Assembly (NCBI GenBank): GCA_949987705.1
Contig: OX465282.1
Span: 98,072,070-98,136,069 of the forward strand
From: Thereva unica
Lineage: Eukaryota; Arthropoda; Insecta; Diptera; Therevidae
Length of the DNA stretch: 64,000 nucleotides
Direction of reading: 5' to 3'
Below, piece by piece: positions 24,533 to 36,400 of this stretch. The number at the start of each line of letters is the position of its first letter. Position 1 is the stretch's first letter. The notes beneath the pieces are model-generated. The model was not told the DNA's origin and did not search any database. It was given only the letters and a program-made list of their open reading frames with translations. The position numbers and the translations under genes are program-made.

Positions 24533-25323
24533 ATGAGTGTACAGGCGAATGGAACTAATTGTGATGACAATATAAATGAGAATTGTGGACATATTAGCGC
24601 TTCTGCAATTAAGCTACCAACCTTCTGGTCTCCTTGTCCAGAGGCATGGTTTGTCATAGCAGAAAGCCAGTTTACCTCTAAACATATTAGACAAGATGAG
24701 ACGAAATATGAGCATATTATACAATCTCTACCTCTGGATGTTATAATGAATATGTTAGATGTCATCCAAAATCCACCTCATGAAAATAAGTACGAAACAT
24801 TGAAGAGAGCCCTCATCCAACGATTCACCGAATCAGAAGAAAGAAAACTAGAACAACTTCTCTGTAATACAGAAATGGGAGATAAACGACCATCTGAATT
24901 TTATAGGTCGATGGAGATTCTTGCTGGATGCGGAAACTACCATCTAATATCAACATTGCATTGATGTCTTCTGGAAATCAGAACATTCAAGATCTTCAAA
25001 TTCTTGCTGACAAAATTTTCGATGTTTCAAAGTTTCAATATGTTTCTTCAATAAATAATAATCCATCAAACCCTTTTACAAATCAAGAAAATATTAATTA
25101 TATTGAAAAGATAAATGTTTTAGAAAATAAAATTGAAAATTTATCGAATTTAGTGAGAAAACTCGCAATTAATAAAAATGATAATTTTCATCACAGATCT
25201 AGGTCCAGGAGAAGAAGCTCTTCAAGGCAGAACTTTAATAATTATAATAATAAACCTTTTTGCTGGTTTCATTTCAAGTTCGGAAATAATGCAGAGATGT
25301 GTGAAACCATGCAGTTTCAATAA
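24533..25323 (+). pseudogene. gypsy gag, frameshifted
   Basis: This is the structural Gag reading of the mag-like element. The first part has LPTFWSPCPEAWFVIAESQF and a capsid-like segment to FYRSMEILAG. A deletion and frame change near 24930 then drop the last part of the capsid helix. The second frame resumes LPSNINIALMSS and ends in an Arg/Ser-rich tract and a zinc-finger-like CWFHFKFGNNAEMC. A TAA at 25321 separates it from pol in the same frame; whether that stop is natural or a mutation is not decided. Confidence 0.8.
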
Positions 25324-28300
25324 TTCAAAAAACTAAATTACCCTTCAGCGTGTGCAATAAATAATATACCTCAGAAATCAAAAAGACTTTTTATTTTCGA
25401 TAAAGAAAATAAATTTAAATTTTTAGTGGATACAGGAGCAGAATTATCCGTCGTTCCAAATACATATTATGGAAAATATAAAAAAGACCCAAATTTAATT
25501 CTAACTGCAGCTAACGGATCGTCTATTCATACATATGGAACAAAACTTTTAAAAATAGATTTTGGTTTAAGACGAGACTTCACTTTTCCATTTATCATTG
25601 CAAACGTCAACAAACCTATTATCGGCGCAGATTTCCTAGTTCAATTTAATTTACTAGTTGATATGAAAAATAGAAAAGTGATAGATGGTACTACAGATTT
25701 TAGTGTTAACGGAATCATGATTAAGACAAACTCTCCTTCACCCAGACATTTTTCTGTGGACAATGATTATGGTAATATTTTGTCTAGATTCCCTTCACTT
25801 ACTCAACCTCCAAGATATGATTTACCTGTAAAACATAACGTAGTACATACCATCGTTACTAAAGGACAACTACCCTTTTCAAAAGCCAGACGATTAGACA
25901 CCAATAAATTTAAAATAGCCAAATTAGAATTTGACCACATGGTTAAATTAGGATTGTGTAGAAGCTCTTCATCATCTGTCTCATCAGCATTACACATGGT
26001 CCCGAAAAAGAATTCTTCAGACTGGCGACCATGCGGAGACTATCGAAGATTAAATTCAATTACAATTCCAGATAGGTATCCAATCCCACATATTCAAAAT
26101 TTTACGTTGAATTTGGATGGTTGTAGTATATTTTCGAAAATTGATTTAGTCAGAGCTTATCACCACATCCCAGTAGCAGAGGAAGACGTTTTCAAAACAG
26201 CAATTACTACACCTTTCGGCTTATTCGAATTCACTCGAATGCCCTTTGGTCTCAGAAACGCTGCCCAAACATTCCAGCGTTTTATGGATAAAGTTTTGAA
26301 CGGCTTAGAATTTGTTTTTGTCTACATTGACGATATTCTTGTGGCAAGCAAGAGTGAGGAAGAACACAAAGACCATTTAAACCAAGTGTTCACCCGATTA
26401 GAGGAATTTGGAGTAAACATTAATCCAGGGAAATGTCTTTTCGGAGTAAATTCAATTGATTTTCTAAGCCACAAGATTACAAAAGACGGGATTCTTCCAT
26501 CTGAAGACAGAATTAAACTTATTCAAAATTTTCCGTCGCCAGATTCAGTTAAACAAGTCCAAAAATTCATCGGAATGGTAAACTATTTCCACCGATTCAT
26601 TCCACAGTTAGCGAAATTGTTAAGTCCTATTCATATTCAACTAGCGAAAGAGCTTAAGAAGAATAAAAAGGTTAAAATTTTTGACTGGACGGAGGAATGT
26701 GAAAATGCATTCATTAAAGTCAAAGAGGCTTTTATTACTGCAACATTATTAGTTCATCCGGCAGAGGAAGCTACTTTACGATTGACTGTTGATGCGTCAA
26801 ATATAGCAATCGGAGCAATGCTGGAACAATGCAAGAACAACAGGACGGAACCATTGGCATTTTACTCAAAGAAATTGAGTGCAGCAGAAAAGAACTATTC
26901 AACGTTTGATAGAGAGCTTTTAGCTGTATATTCAGCAATTAAGCACTTCAGACATTTCTTAGAAGGTCGCGATTTTACAGTGTTCACAGACCACAAGCCT
27001 TTAACCTCGGCAATTTGGACAAAAGCTGAAAGAAGTCCAAGGCAAGCGAGGCACTTAGATTATATCACCCAATTTACCTCTGACATCAAACATATTAAAG
27101 GTGAATCTAACGTCGTGGCAGACGCTTTATCACGAGTAGATGCAGAAATTTTTGATTGCGACACGATGAACGAAAGTGAAATTGATTTGGACATTATTGC
27201 AGAAAAGCAAAAGGATGACATTGAATTACAACATTTAATTGAGAATTCAAACGGAAATTCAAAATTCGTATTAAGAGAAGCAGATGTAGCTTCATCCGGA
27301 AATAAAATTTGGATAGAATGTTCCACTGAAAGAGATCGACCATTTATTCCAGTGAGTATGCGGAAAAATATATTTGATATGTTACACAATGGTGCAAGTT
27401 ACACTATCCATCACTCGATACTCAAATCAAAACGGTTTGTGTATGATGCGGGTATTACACTAAGCATTCATTTTTCTACCTCTTTTTTGTGTAAAGATTG
27501 TGTTGCGTTTGTAGTTGTGCAATAAACGCGAATGAGAGGGGGAATTTCTCATAGTTTTCGCAGACCCCGAGTACGATGTTTTATTTGTGTTAGTGTAAAG
27601 GAGGGTGAGTCTGGCAAATTTTCTGGCTCAAAAGTGAGGAGTCATATGACGCATGAATTGTACTTCCCTGCGACCCCTTGCCTAAAAAACCGGTTTTGTG
27701 TATGGGGGTAATAAACGAAATGAATGATGGTGTAACTTGCACCAATTTGTCACATCCAGGCATTCGAATTGATTGCAAGTAGATACTTTTGGCCTAGGAT
27801 GAACTCAGATATTAATTTATGGGCAAAATCTTGCATAGCATGTCAAAAAGCAAAAATAAATAGACATACGAAATCTCCAGTACAAAAAAATTAGGATACC
27901 GTCAGGAAGATTTGAACATATTCATGTAGATCTAGTTGGCCCCTTACATCCGGCGGAAGGATTTATGTACCTATTAACAGTTGTGGATCGATTTACCAGG
28001 TGGCCAGAGGTGTATCCTTTGAAAAGCATTACAGCAAAGATAGTTGTAAGGACGTTGTACGAACAATACTTTCCGAGATTTGGGATTCCTTTAACAGTAA
28101 CCACTGACCAGGGAGGTCAGTTTGAAGGGAAACTTTTCGAAGAATTTTCTAAGCTTTTAGGAACTCATAAAATTCGAACATCGGCTTATCACCCACAATC
28201 GAACGGAATGGTGGAGAGACTCCACAGGCAATTGAAAGCAGCACTCAGAGCTAAGATGGATAGTCCAAATTGGTTGTTACACATTCCAGCTTTATTGTTA

Positions 28301-28750
28301 GGTTTTCGCACCACAGTTAAGGAAGATCTTAAATGTAGCCCAGCTGAGTTAGTGTATGGACAGACATTACGAATTCCAGGAGAATTCTTTGTCAGGAATC
28401 AAACAAGCTTATCCGATCCAACAAGTTTAGTAACGCAATTACGAGAGCATATGAGAAATATCATTCCAACCGATTCTCGGGAACAAAAGAAAAATTACTA
28501 TATACCAAAAGGATTAGAGGATTGTGAATTTGTTTTTCTGAGAGTAGATAGAGGTAAAAGTTGCTTACAGAAGCCTTATGAAGGTCCATTCCAAGTCATT
28601 AAAAGAAACGAGAAGAATTTTGTCATTAACGCCAACGGGAAAATGATCGTAGTATCAATCGATAGACTGAAGCCCGCTTTCATTGAGAAAAATGATATTA
28701 ACAAACCAGTAACAAGAAATTCAAGGAAAAAAGTTTCATTTCAATTGTAA
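25324..28750 (+). pseudogene. gypsy pol (protease, RT, RNase H, integrase), interrupted by a MITE
   Basis: Protease has [13 protein letters not shown] has [32 protein letters not shown] and the catalytic [10 protein letters not shown]. RNase H has [24 protein letters not shown] and FTDHKPL. Integrase has the DDE residues in HVDLVGPL, TTDQGGQF and NGMVERLHRQ. The MITE at 27391-27743 splits the N-terminal integrase zinc region between LHN and LSHPGIR. Two further frame changes lie near 27768 and 27890. From protease to RNase H the frame is open from 25426 to the MITE. Confidence 0.92.
27391..27743. mobile_element. 353-bp MITE inside gypsy integrase, AAT target duplication
   Basis: Ends are GGTGCAAGTTACAC(T/C)ATC inverted. 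AAT flanks both sides (27388-27390 and 27744-27746). Removing the element and one AAT joins the integrase codons in frame (LHN to LSHPGIR), confirming its borders. There is no ORF of its own. Confidence 0.9.
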
Positions 28751-28830
28751 CAGTAGAAAGAGTTTTGGTAATTGTTTTCGTTAAATTAATTGTTAAATAT
28801 TCATGGACGCTCGCGCTGAAGGGGGAGTTA

Positions 28831-29329
28831 TGTAGCGGTTGCTACTTGTTATTAATTTACGTTCGTTGCTACTTGTTATTAGTTTATATTCGTTACTGTA
28901 GCAAGTTTATTCAACAGTCAGTTCAGTTCCTGTACTAGTAATTTTTGAGTACAGTGTCTTTAATATGTCAAAAATTATATTTTCACTACTACTTAGAAAT
29001 ACACTTTAAGAATACTGAATCAGATATCATATACGTAGACACTGAACACACAAACGATTTTCAAAAAACATAGGCACACAAAAAGTTGTCATGAAAAATA
29101 AAATTTGAAAATGTACCAGTATTAGTTAGAAGTTAAAAGATTCTACATGTCCGGATTTTAAACCGTTAAAATAATTAACGTATTTGTTAAATTTAGTTTA
29201 AATATAATTCATTAAAAATAAAAATCTAAATTTACAAAAATATTTTAATATAAGATTTATTAAAATAAAATGGTGTGACGTGGTTTTCAAATAAAATAAA
29301 ATCTAAGAAATCTCAAGACCCCCACATCA
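28831..29329 (+). repeat. right LTR of the gypsy element
   Basis: 499 bp. It is preceded by a polypurine tract and followed by the GTAGA target duplication. It is 13 bp longer than the left LTR because of one short AT insertion near 29203. Confidence 0.95.
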
Positions 29330-29640
29330 GTAGACACATATAATAAACGAAACAAATTGAAAGAATTTTGACTCTTAATCCTTTATGACGATGGGAAAAA
29401 TTTCCTTCCGAAATCATTGTTACAAAGTTTTAGAGCTAAATTTAGAACAAAACAATTTTGAACAATAAACGGATTAACTGATGTTCGAAAATTGATCCCG
29501 ACCAACAATGAGTCATAGCCTGCACACTTTTCCCGCCCCTCTCTTTTAATAGACTTTTCAACTATTTATAGTTGTTTTCAAACGTCGTGACATCGCGCGT
29601 AGTAGTAGCAACAAAATAGTTACACTCTGAACAGCAGACT

Positions 29641-30030
29641 TTGGGAGACTTGTACGGCACTTGGATGAAGTGCAAGTTGGAACTCAAAGCTTTGAATACA
29701 GTCCCAAGGGCCCAAGAACCGTCACTGATTCGAGCAAACGGCGGTGTTGACATCAAACCGCTACTGCAAGCTTTTTCCAACACCAAACGACTGCCATCCA
29801 CTGTAAATGTTCTTCAGTATTGGCATGGGGAACAATATAGTCAACCTCACTTGTACCAACTTGCACAAGTTGTATTGGGTGTTCCTGCAACTCAAGCGAG
29901 CGTTGAACGTTTGTTTTCCGGTCTAAAATTTACAGTGGGTAATCTACGAGCAAAATTAGGTGGACCTTTAGTTGATTCAATCAACTTGATTCGAGCGAAT
30001 CATCTTTTTGGATTAAAAGTTTTAACTTAA
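29641..30030 (+). pseudogene. hAT transposase C-terminal dimerisation domain, partial
   Basis: This is the C-terminal part of a hAT transposase. Visible: NVLQYWHGEQ, then LAQVVLGVPATQASVERLFS, the signature of the hAT dimerisation domain, and VDSINLIRANHLFGL before the stop. The zinc-finger BED domain and the DDE-type catalytic segments are missing, so this copy cannot encode an active enzyme. It lies in the same hAT copy as the two terminal inverted repeats. Confidence 0.85.
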
Positions 30031-30336
30031 AAGAGTTGGTCGATTTAGTTAAAATTGTAAAATTGTAAAAATGTTGTAAAAACTATTGTAAAAATCATTA
30101 TTTAGTTTTTTAAGTAAAATTAATGGTATTATTGCGAACAATTTTATAGACTGTTAATATTTTTCATGGTGACCCTTTCGTAACCGGTTACATAACCGAT
30201 TTGAAATGATTAACCCTAACCATTTTTATTAGGTAACCGTAACCCTAATCATAACCCTAACGATGAAAAAAATTTTAACTATGTATAACCGTAATCGTAA
30301 CCCTTATCCGTTACGGTATCAACCCCTGCTTAAAAC

Positions 30337-30930
30337 TAATCCGACTACTAACTATAGTACTAATACAACCACTACTGCACCCAGCACATCCTCCAAAGTC
30401 CTCACAAGTAATAACAGTAATCCACAGACTACTTATCCTAATTTTTCACGCAGCCACATTGTCGTCGGTCATCGTTCCTTTGCCGATGTCAGCGAGGCCC
30501 TTACAAGCAATCAGTCTCCACTAAATCCGCAGCCTACCGTCGGTATAAACACATTAATACCGGCCGTTTCTTCTGAGAGTTCGGCGTACTAGGCACACAA
30601 AACTGCTTAAGGAATATTCTCATCGCACCGACTACGCAAGGAACGAGCCCATTAATAGATGTTGCAAGGTCTTCAATGATCATAATCAATGCATTACCCA
30701 TCCCACTAACAAATTGTCCTATAAAAGAAAGTTAATACTAATGATGAAACCCCAAACTCCCGTTATATCTGTTTAAGCACAAAATTAGTTTAGTAGATAT
30801 AGCCTACATATGGCCTAGACCAATTATACCTGTACCTGACTTAGCATCTAATGTGATAATTGATTTAAGCTATTGTTAAAAAGTGTACTTAGATTTAAGT
30901 GTGCTTTGTTTGGCAAAATAAATAAATAAA
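30337..30930 (+). pseudogene. N6 non-LTR fragment: ORF1-like piece and 3' end
   Basis: Up to 30592 the reading is Ser/Thr/Asn/Pro-rich (TTTTAPSTSSKVLTSNN), possibly ORF1-like. From about 30570 the sequence matches the 3' end of N6 at 35880-36220 almost base for base (GGCACACAAAACTGCTTAAG, ATAGATGTTGCAAGGTCTTC), ending in AATAAATAAATA. The hAT element inserted at its left side. Confidence 0.6.
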
Positions 30931-31156
30931 TATTCGCCTGTGATCCTGCGCGCGTGTGTAGCATTCGGCTGTGCCAGATGATTATTCCGGTGTGAGTTTT
31001 TTAATTTGCGTCGCCGTCGCTCTTAGTTTGTGCACACAACAAATCTCGTCGGGCCACTCGCCGTGGCTGAGGAATATAGTTTCGTCTTCGCCCTTAGCAT
31101 GTTTACATTTGTATCTCGGGCTACTTGCTGCCTAGGGACATTAACATAGCACCGCA

Positions 31157-32396
31157 TCTTCTTCTTCTTTTCGCTCCTTTAATCCCTCGTGGGACATAGG
31201 GTGGAAACAGTTGCCCTCCAGCAAACTCTGTTTTGCGCGACAGCTCTCAGCTCTGACCAAGATCTCCCAGTTGTTGCAGTATCTGCTAATAGGGCTCTCC
31301 TCCACGTTGTTCTAGATCTTCCGACTCGACGGGATCCTCGAGGATTCCAGTCAAGGGGCTGTTAGGCTAGATTTCCGTTATCGCGTCGCAAGGTGTGACC
31401 AACCCAATTCCATTTCCTTTGCCTGATTTGGTCGTCTATCCTTTTTTAAACGGCACGGCGCCATAGCTCTTCATTCGAAATTCTATTTACTAAAAAACAT
31501 GGCGTTAAGAGTTCGGATGGAAAGCTGCTGTGCAGCGACGAGGAGCAACTCCAAATATGTAGAGATTACTTCTTCGCCGCCCTGAATGGTTCACTTGCAC
31601 AGGAACCTCAGAAAAACAGCAACAATGCACAGCCGATAAGAATCACCACCCGGGCCCATCCAAAACAGAAATAGTAACCGCAATTCATGCGCTAGCTAAT
31701 GGTAAAGCAGCTGGAAAAGATGGCACCCGCCAGAATTGTTGAAAGCCGACTCATGCCTCATAGCATATGCACTTCAGGCAATCCTGGAAATAGCATGGAA
31801 CACCTGTACCTTTCCAGAGGACTCGAGGCACTACGGCGGCGTGGACTGCCTGATAAAATAATAGAATTGATAAAAGCCCTATACAACACTTCCAAATGCA
31901 GAGTTCTCCATAATGGAAAATTATCCGACAGCTTTAAAGTGACTTCAGGAGTACGACGAGGATGCCTACTTTCGCCATTAATATTTCATCCTTGTCGGCG
32001 ATCTAGATAGTAGTTCAGGCGACATACAATGGGGCTCGATTACGCGGATGATATCTGTTTGCTGACCTTTAGACACTTGAGGTCCTAGTGTCTATGGGCC
32101 AGCAAACATGTTGAACAATTTGGCAACAGAAAGTAATCCAGCAGGCTTAAGGCTAAATCCGTCTAAAACTAAAGAAATGCGGATAAATGCAAACACTATT
32201 CAACGGACAGAGCCTTGACGTGGAACTGGTAGATAAATTCGGCTACCTCGGTAGCATTATTACCGAAAATGGCGGGGCAGAAGAAGACGTCTGTTCCAGA
32301 ATAAATAAAGCACGAAGCGCATATGGAAAGTCACCCAAGTTATCACAGGGCGCCTACAAGTATTCATCAACGCCTACGTCGTATCCTAAAAATCCG
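31157..32396 (-). mobile_element. N2 copy with a 5' inversion (twin-priming structure)
   Basis: 31157-31487 matches the N2 3' end (equivalent of 10564-10870) in minus orientation with a GAA-rich tail. 31488-32396 matches the rest (equivalent of 9205-10555), but in plus orientation and with internal deletions. Read on the minus strand, this is an inverted 5' part joined to a sense 3' part, with about 8 bp lost at the breakpoint. Coding pieces: KHGVKSSDGKLLC-like, [31 protein letters not shown] and [10 protein letters not shown]. Confidence 0.85.
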
Positions 32397-32536
32397 ATTG
32401 CGCCGCACCGCGGGTTGCAAATCAAATCAATATCCAAATCTTTCTGCGGATTTTGAGTATATACAAATTGTTGTTTTGGCATGACGTGGTTTAATTTGTC
32501 CACTGCACAAGAAAGGTTAAAATTTAATAACCCCAT

Positions 32537-32632
32537 GGCCCCTGTGATGTAAGTCGAATCGTCACGATACGACGTCGTGTGAGATGAAGAAAGTGACTTT
32601 TCACTCGAACCACGACTTTCAGTACAGGGGCC
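32537..32632. mobile_element. short inverted-repeat element related to 62448-63060
   Basis: Starts GGCCCCTGTGATGTAAGTCG and ends with the complement CGACTTTCAGTACAGGGGCC. A further half-end GGCCCCTGTGCTGAAAGT follows at 32656. The same terminus bounds the element at 62448-63060. No clear target duplication. Confidence 0.55.
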
Positions 32633-32639
32633 CCTAAAA

Positions 32640-33417
32640 TCAATCTAGCACTCGAGGCCCCTGTGCTGAAAGTAGTAATTCGACTGAAACATCACTTTCG
32701 ACGATAGTTAACCATAGTAAGGTTTTTGAACGCGCTCCAGATATAGCATAAAATAGAGTGAGTTTACAGGGGTGCATCAAATAATTAAATTGATGCACAC
32801 GGCATGTCGCATCAAAACAGAGTCCGCTGGTAGTTTAAAAAAAATATTTAAGTTTCATTAATTCCAGGCTTGGGAATTATGGTTTGTCCAAAAAATTAGC
32901 TATTTGCCCACTCTGCGCCGCTTAAGGAAACAAAGCTCCAGGACAATCCTTCAATGTAGCACCAGAGGCAAAAGTTAGAAAAATGACAATGTTGCGAAAA
33001 ACATTCTGTTGTCAGTTCCTTTCATTGCCCCTCTAGAATTCTAGCTTCCCTATCGACAAATTCACCGCATGTCTTGTGTTGCGGACCATGACTGAAAAGA
33101 ATAAGTTCGCATCGTAGTGTAGCTGGAAACTTTAATATGTTGAATGTTGCTAAGTGGAGGTAATCTCAGGGGTGTAGATGCGAAATTCGTTTGGGTTCTT
33201 AATTATAGCTGTATTAGTATCAGGTAGCATCAGATTCTATCATTGTAATATTTAAAGAGGAATCGATTACTACGCTATAATTTTTCCTCTTTTTGCGATT
33301 AAAACTGGGTTTCAGCCTTGACAATATAAAGAGCCACTCTCTGAACTTTTGGATCGGATCACATAACAAAAAAATTCAATTAAATTACAATAAATTTACG
33401 GCATATAAATACTTTTA
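32640..33417. other. RECQ4 3' flank, nothing recognised
   Basis: AT-rich sequence downstream of the RECQ4 stop codon at 33418, which should include its 3' UTR. No repeat partner beyond the half-end at 32656 and no coding ORF were seen. Confidence 0.4.
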
Positions 33418-36400
33418 CTATGTTCTCATTTTAACTATGACTTCATTTGCTAGTCTAACAATGCGATTAAAGTCTGCCTTAGAATGCGCGCGCCAATACT
33501 TGCATCTACCCCATATCACAGCCGGAAAATTGGGACTCTGGATACCATGAAAGATTCTAGCTAAAGTTCTACCAGTAAAATTATTTTCAGGATACATATG
33601 AATCATAGAACAAACATCATTTTTAATCAAGTCATCGGGAACTGTATCGTCCTGTAAATAATCAAATGATTAATTATGTTTATTTAACTATTAACTAAGC
33701 TTATAGTTACGATCTCTTCCAAAGCCATATTTTGGGGATAGTCATTAAGAAAATATTCTCTTATAATTGATTTTAATTTATCTGATCGTTCTGTAGTAAA
33801 ATCACTGCTGCAGCAAGGCGTACACGACTTATAAGCCACTGATGATAGGCCTTGAAACACATATTGCAGCTGAAAATAATGTTTGCATGATATTTTTTTA
33901 ATAAATATATGATAAGTATTTGAAATAAAACCTGTATTAACTGGGTTTTTTCTTGATGGACAGATCGATTATAAAGAATATCCAAAGCTTCGTCCAACTC
34001 ATCGTCGGTGAAATCTCCAGGAGCAGTTACACGAAAACCCAAATCGTAAAAGGCAACAGAAATTGATGATCTTTTTGGTAGGCCGTTAACTTCGAAAATG
34101 AAAATTTTAAATTTTTAGCAATATTCGAAAATCTATATATACCGGTTGTCCATTCTAATTCTTTCAGCTGGTATTTAATTACCCCGCTATTCCATCCAAT
34201 CGCTGATGCTATATCAATTACAGAAAACTCGAAAATGTTATTTTGTTCATCAAAAGTTCCTTTTTTTAATTCCATCGCAATAGCAAGAGCAAGTGGTGGA
34301 CAATTTTTAGCAGCTTGTCTGCAATATAAATATATTGTAACAATATAATGTGCGTCTCACAACAATGCAATTGTTTTTGATTTAAAAAACGCAGACTATA
34401 ATAGTATTTGCTTTGAATTATCCCATATTGACTGGATAAATAGGTTATCGGGTGATAATCTAGACCAGTTAGTATCATGCTTCTACAACATTATTCTCAG
34501 CTCCATCGACAAACACGTACCCAAAATTAAAAAAAGGATAAATTGTCGGAGCCATGATTGGACAAAAATACTAGATCACTGCGAAATCAAAGAAACAAAT
34601 TGTACCGCACGATAAGAAGACAAACGAATGTTAGCGATGAATTAAGATCTGAATACTCCAGATTAGCATCGGAATTCACTTTTAGGTCTCGTGAGGCCTA
34701 AACTGCGTACATAAACAAAGTCGGAGAAAATATCTTAAAGGATATACTTAACACCAATCCATAAACCATGCGACAAGCAATTACTGGATAATTATAGGGG
34801 CATTGCCATCCTATCTGCAATTCCTAAACTCTTCGAAAAGCTTTTGCACGACAAGATTGCACCACTTATAGATCCTAACATTAACGAGCAACAACACGAT
34901 TTCAGAAAGGGGCGTTCGACGACTTCAAACCTTATGATTCTTATCTCTGAACTTCTATGTGGAGAATGGAGAACGGCCATCAAATTGATGCTGTCTACAC
35001 GGACTTTTGCAAGGCCTTTGATCGTGTAGACCACCATATTTTGATTAGTAAGTTAGCCGTGCCCTGAAATGGATAAAATCATATCTTAGCGGTAGAACTC
35101 AGGTCGTCAGATTTCAAGGATTCTTATAGCAAGAAATCGAAGTTACTTCCGGTGTCTCTCAGGGAAGTCATCTTGGTCCGCTCTTGTTTAACATCTTTAT
35201 CTCCGATCTATCTCACAAATTAAATAATATACCATATCTCTTTTATGCGGACGACCTGAAAATATATAGCGTTATAAGGTCCGACACCGATGTATCATTC
35301 CTTCAGACGAAACTTAATGCATTGCAAGACTGGTGCAACACCAATAAGTTGCAACTTAACATTAGCAAATGCCATGCAATAATTTTCCCCCGGAAAAAAG
35401 GCGTACAACTGCAGCAATACTATCTTGACAAGTTATTAAACCATGTTGATCAAATCGTAGACCTAGGCGTTAGACAATAAATTAAACTTTAACCTGCACT
35501 ACGATAGTATTACTGCCAGAGCTAATAAACTCCTTGGTTTTATAAAAAGAAGGGCTAAGGAATTTGATAACATCTGGGTCACAAAAACTCTTTTCTGCTC
35601 ACTGGTCCGCCCAATCCTGGAATACGCATGCCCTGTCTGGGATCCCATATTTCACGCCAGTAGCAACAGGATTGAGTCCATTCAAAAACAATTTCTCCTG
35701 TTCACACTAAGAAATCTATATAACCCCGCTGATTATCATAGTCTTCCACACTATACGGACAAGCTCAAAGTTTTGGATCTTTTACCGCTGTCATGCAGGA
35801 GAAAAATGCTCATCTCTTGACTGACCTTGGATATTCTAAACGGCGATCTCAAGGTGAAGTTCTTGTCGGATAGGATAATACTCAATGAAGTAGTTCGGCG
35901 CACTAGGCACACGAAACTACTTAAGGAATATTCTCATCGCACCGACTACGCAAGGAACGAGCCCATTAATAGATGTTGCAAGGTCTTCAATGATCATAAT
36001 CAATGCTTTACCCATCCCACTAACAAATTGTCCTATAAAAGAAAGTTAATACTAATGATGAAACCCCAAACTCCCGTTATATTTGTTTAAGCTCATTAAA
36101 ATTAGTATAGTGCCCAATTATACATGTACCTGACTTAGCATCTAATGTGATAATTAATTTAAGCTAATGTTAAAAAGTGTACTTAGATTTTAGTGTACCT
36201 TGTTTGGCAAAATAAATAAATAAATAATATGTATGAAAAAATAATATTTGCTGAAAAACAATTACTTTAAGCCTTTTGGTCCTCCATATGAAATTACTTT
36301 GGCCATTGTGTAAGCGTTGCTCAATACATTTACTCGCCAACGGCCGTCCAACTCAAGATAACAAAGTAAAGTTGAAATATTTTCTTCAGGTATGTCTAGT

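Larger units (their letters stand above)
23554..29329 (+). mobile_element. Ty3/gypsy LTR retrotransposon (mag-like) with both LTRs
   Basis: The left LTR is 23554-24039 and the right LTR 28831-29329, both starting TGTAGCGGTTGCT and ending CCCCCACATCA. They differ by a few substitutions and a 13-bp indel, so the insertion is fairly recent. The 5-bp target duplication GTAGA is exact (23549-23553 and 29330-29334). A primer-binding-site candidate, TGGTGACCCCGAC, lies just after the left LTR, and the polypurine GAAGGGGGAGTTA lies just before the right LTR. Gag and pol are broken and carry a MITE. Confidence 0.95.
23352..30328 (+). mobile_element. hAT element, internally deleted, hosting a gypsy insertion
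   Basis: The ends are CAGTGGTTGATACC and, at the right, the complement of CAGGGGTTGATACC. The 8-bp target duplication CTTAAAAC is exact (23344-23351 and 30329-30336). GTAACC/CCTAA-like subterminal repeats lie inside both ends (about 23365-23515 and 30170-30315). Without the gypsy insertion it would be about 1.2 kb. It keeps only the C-terminal transposase region. Confidence 0.9.
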
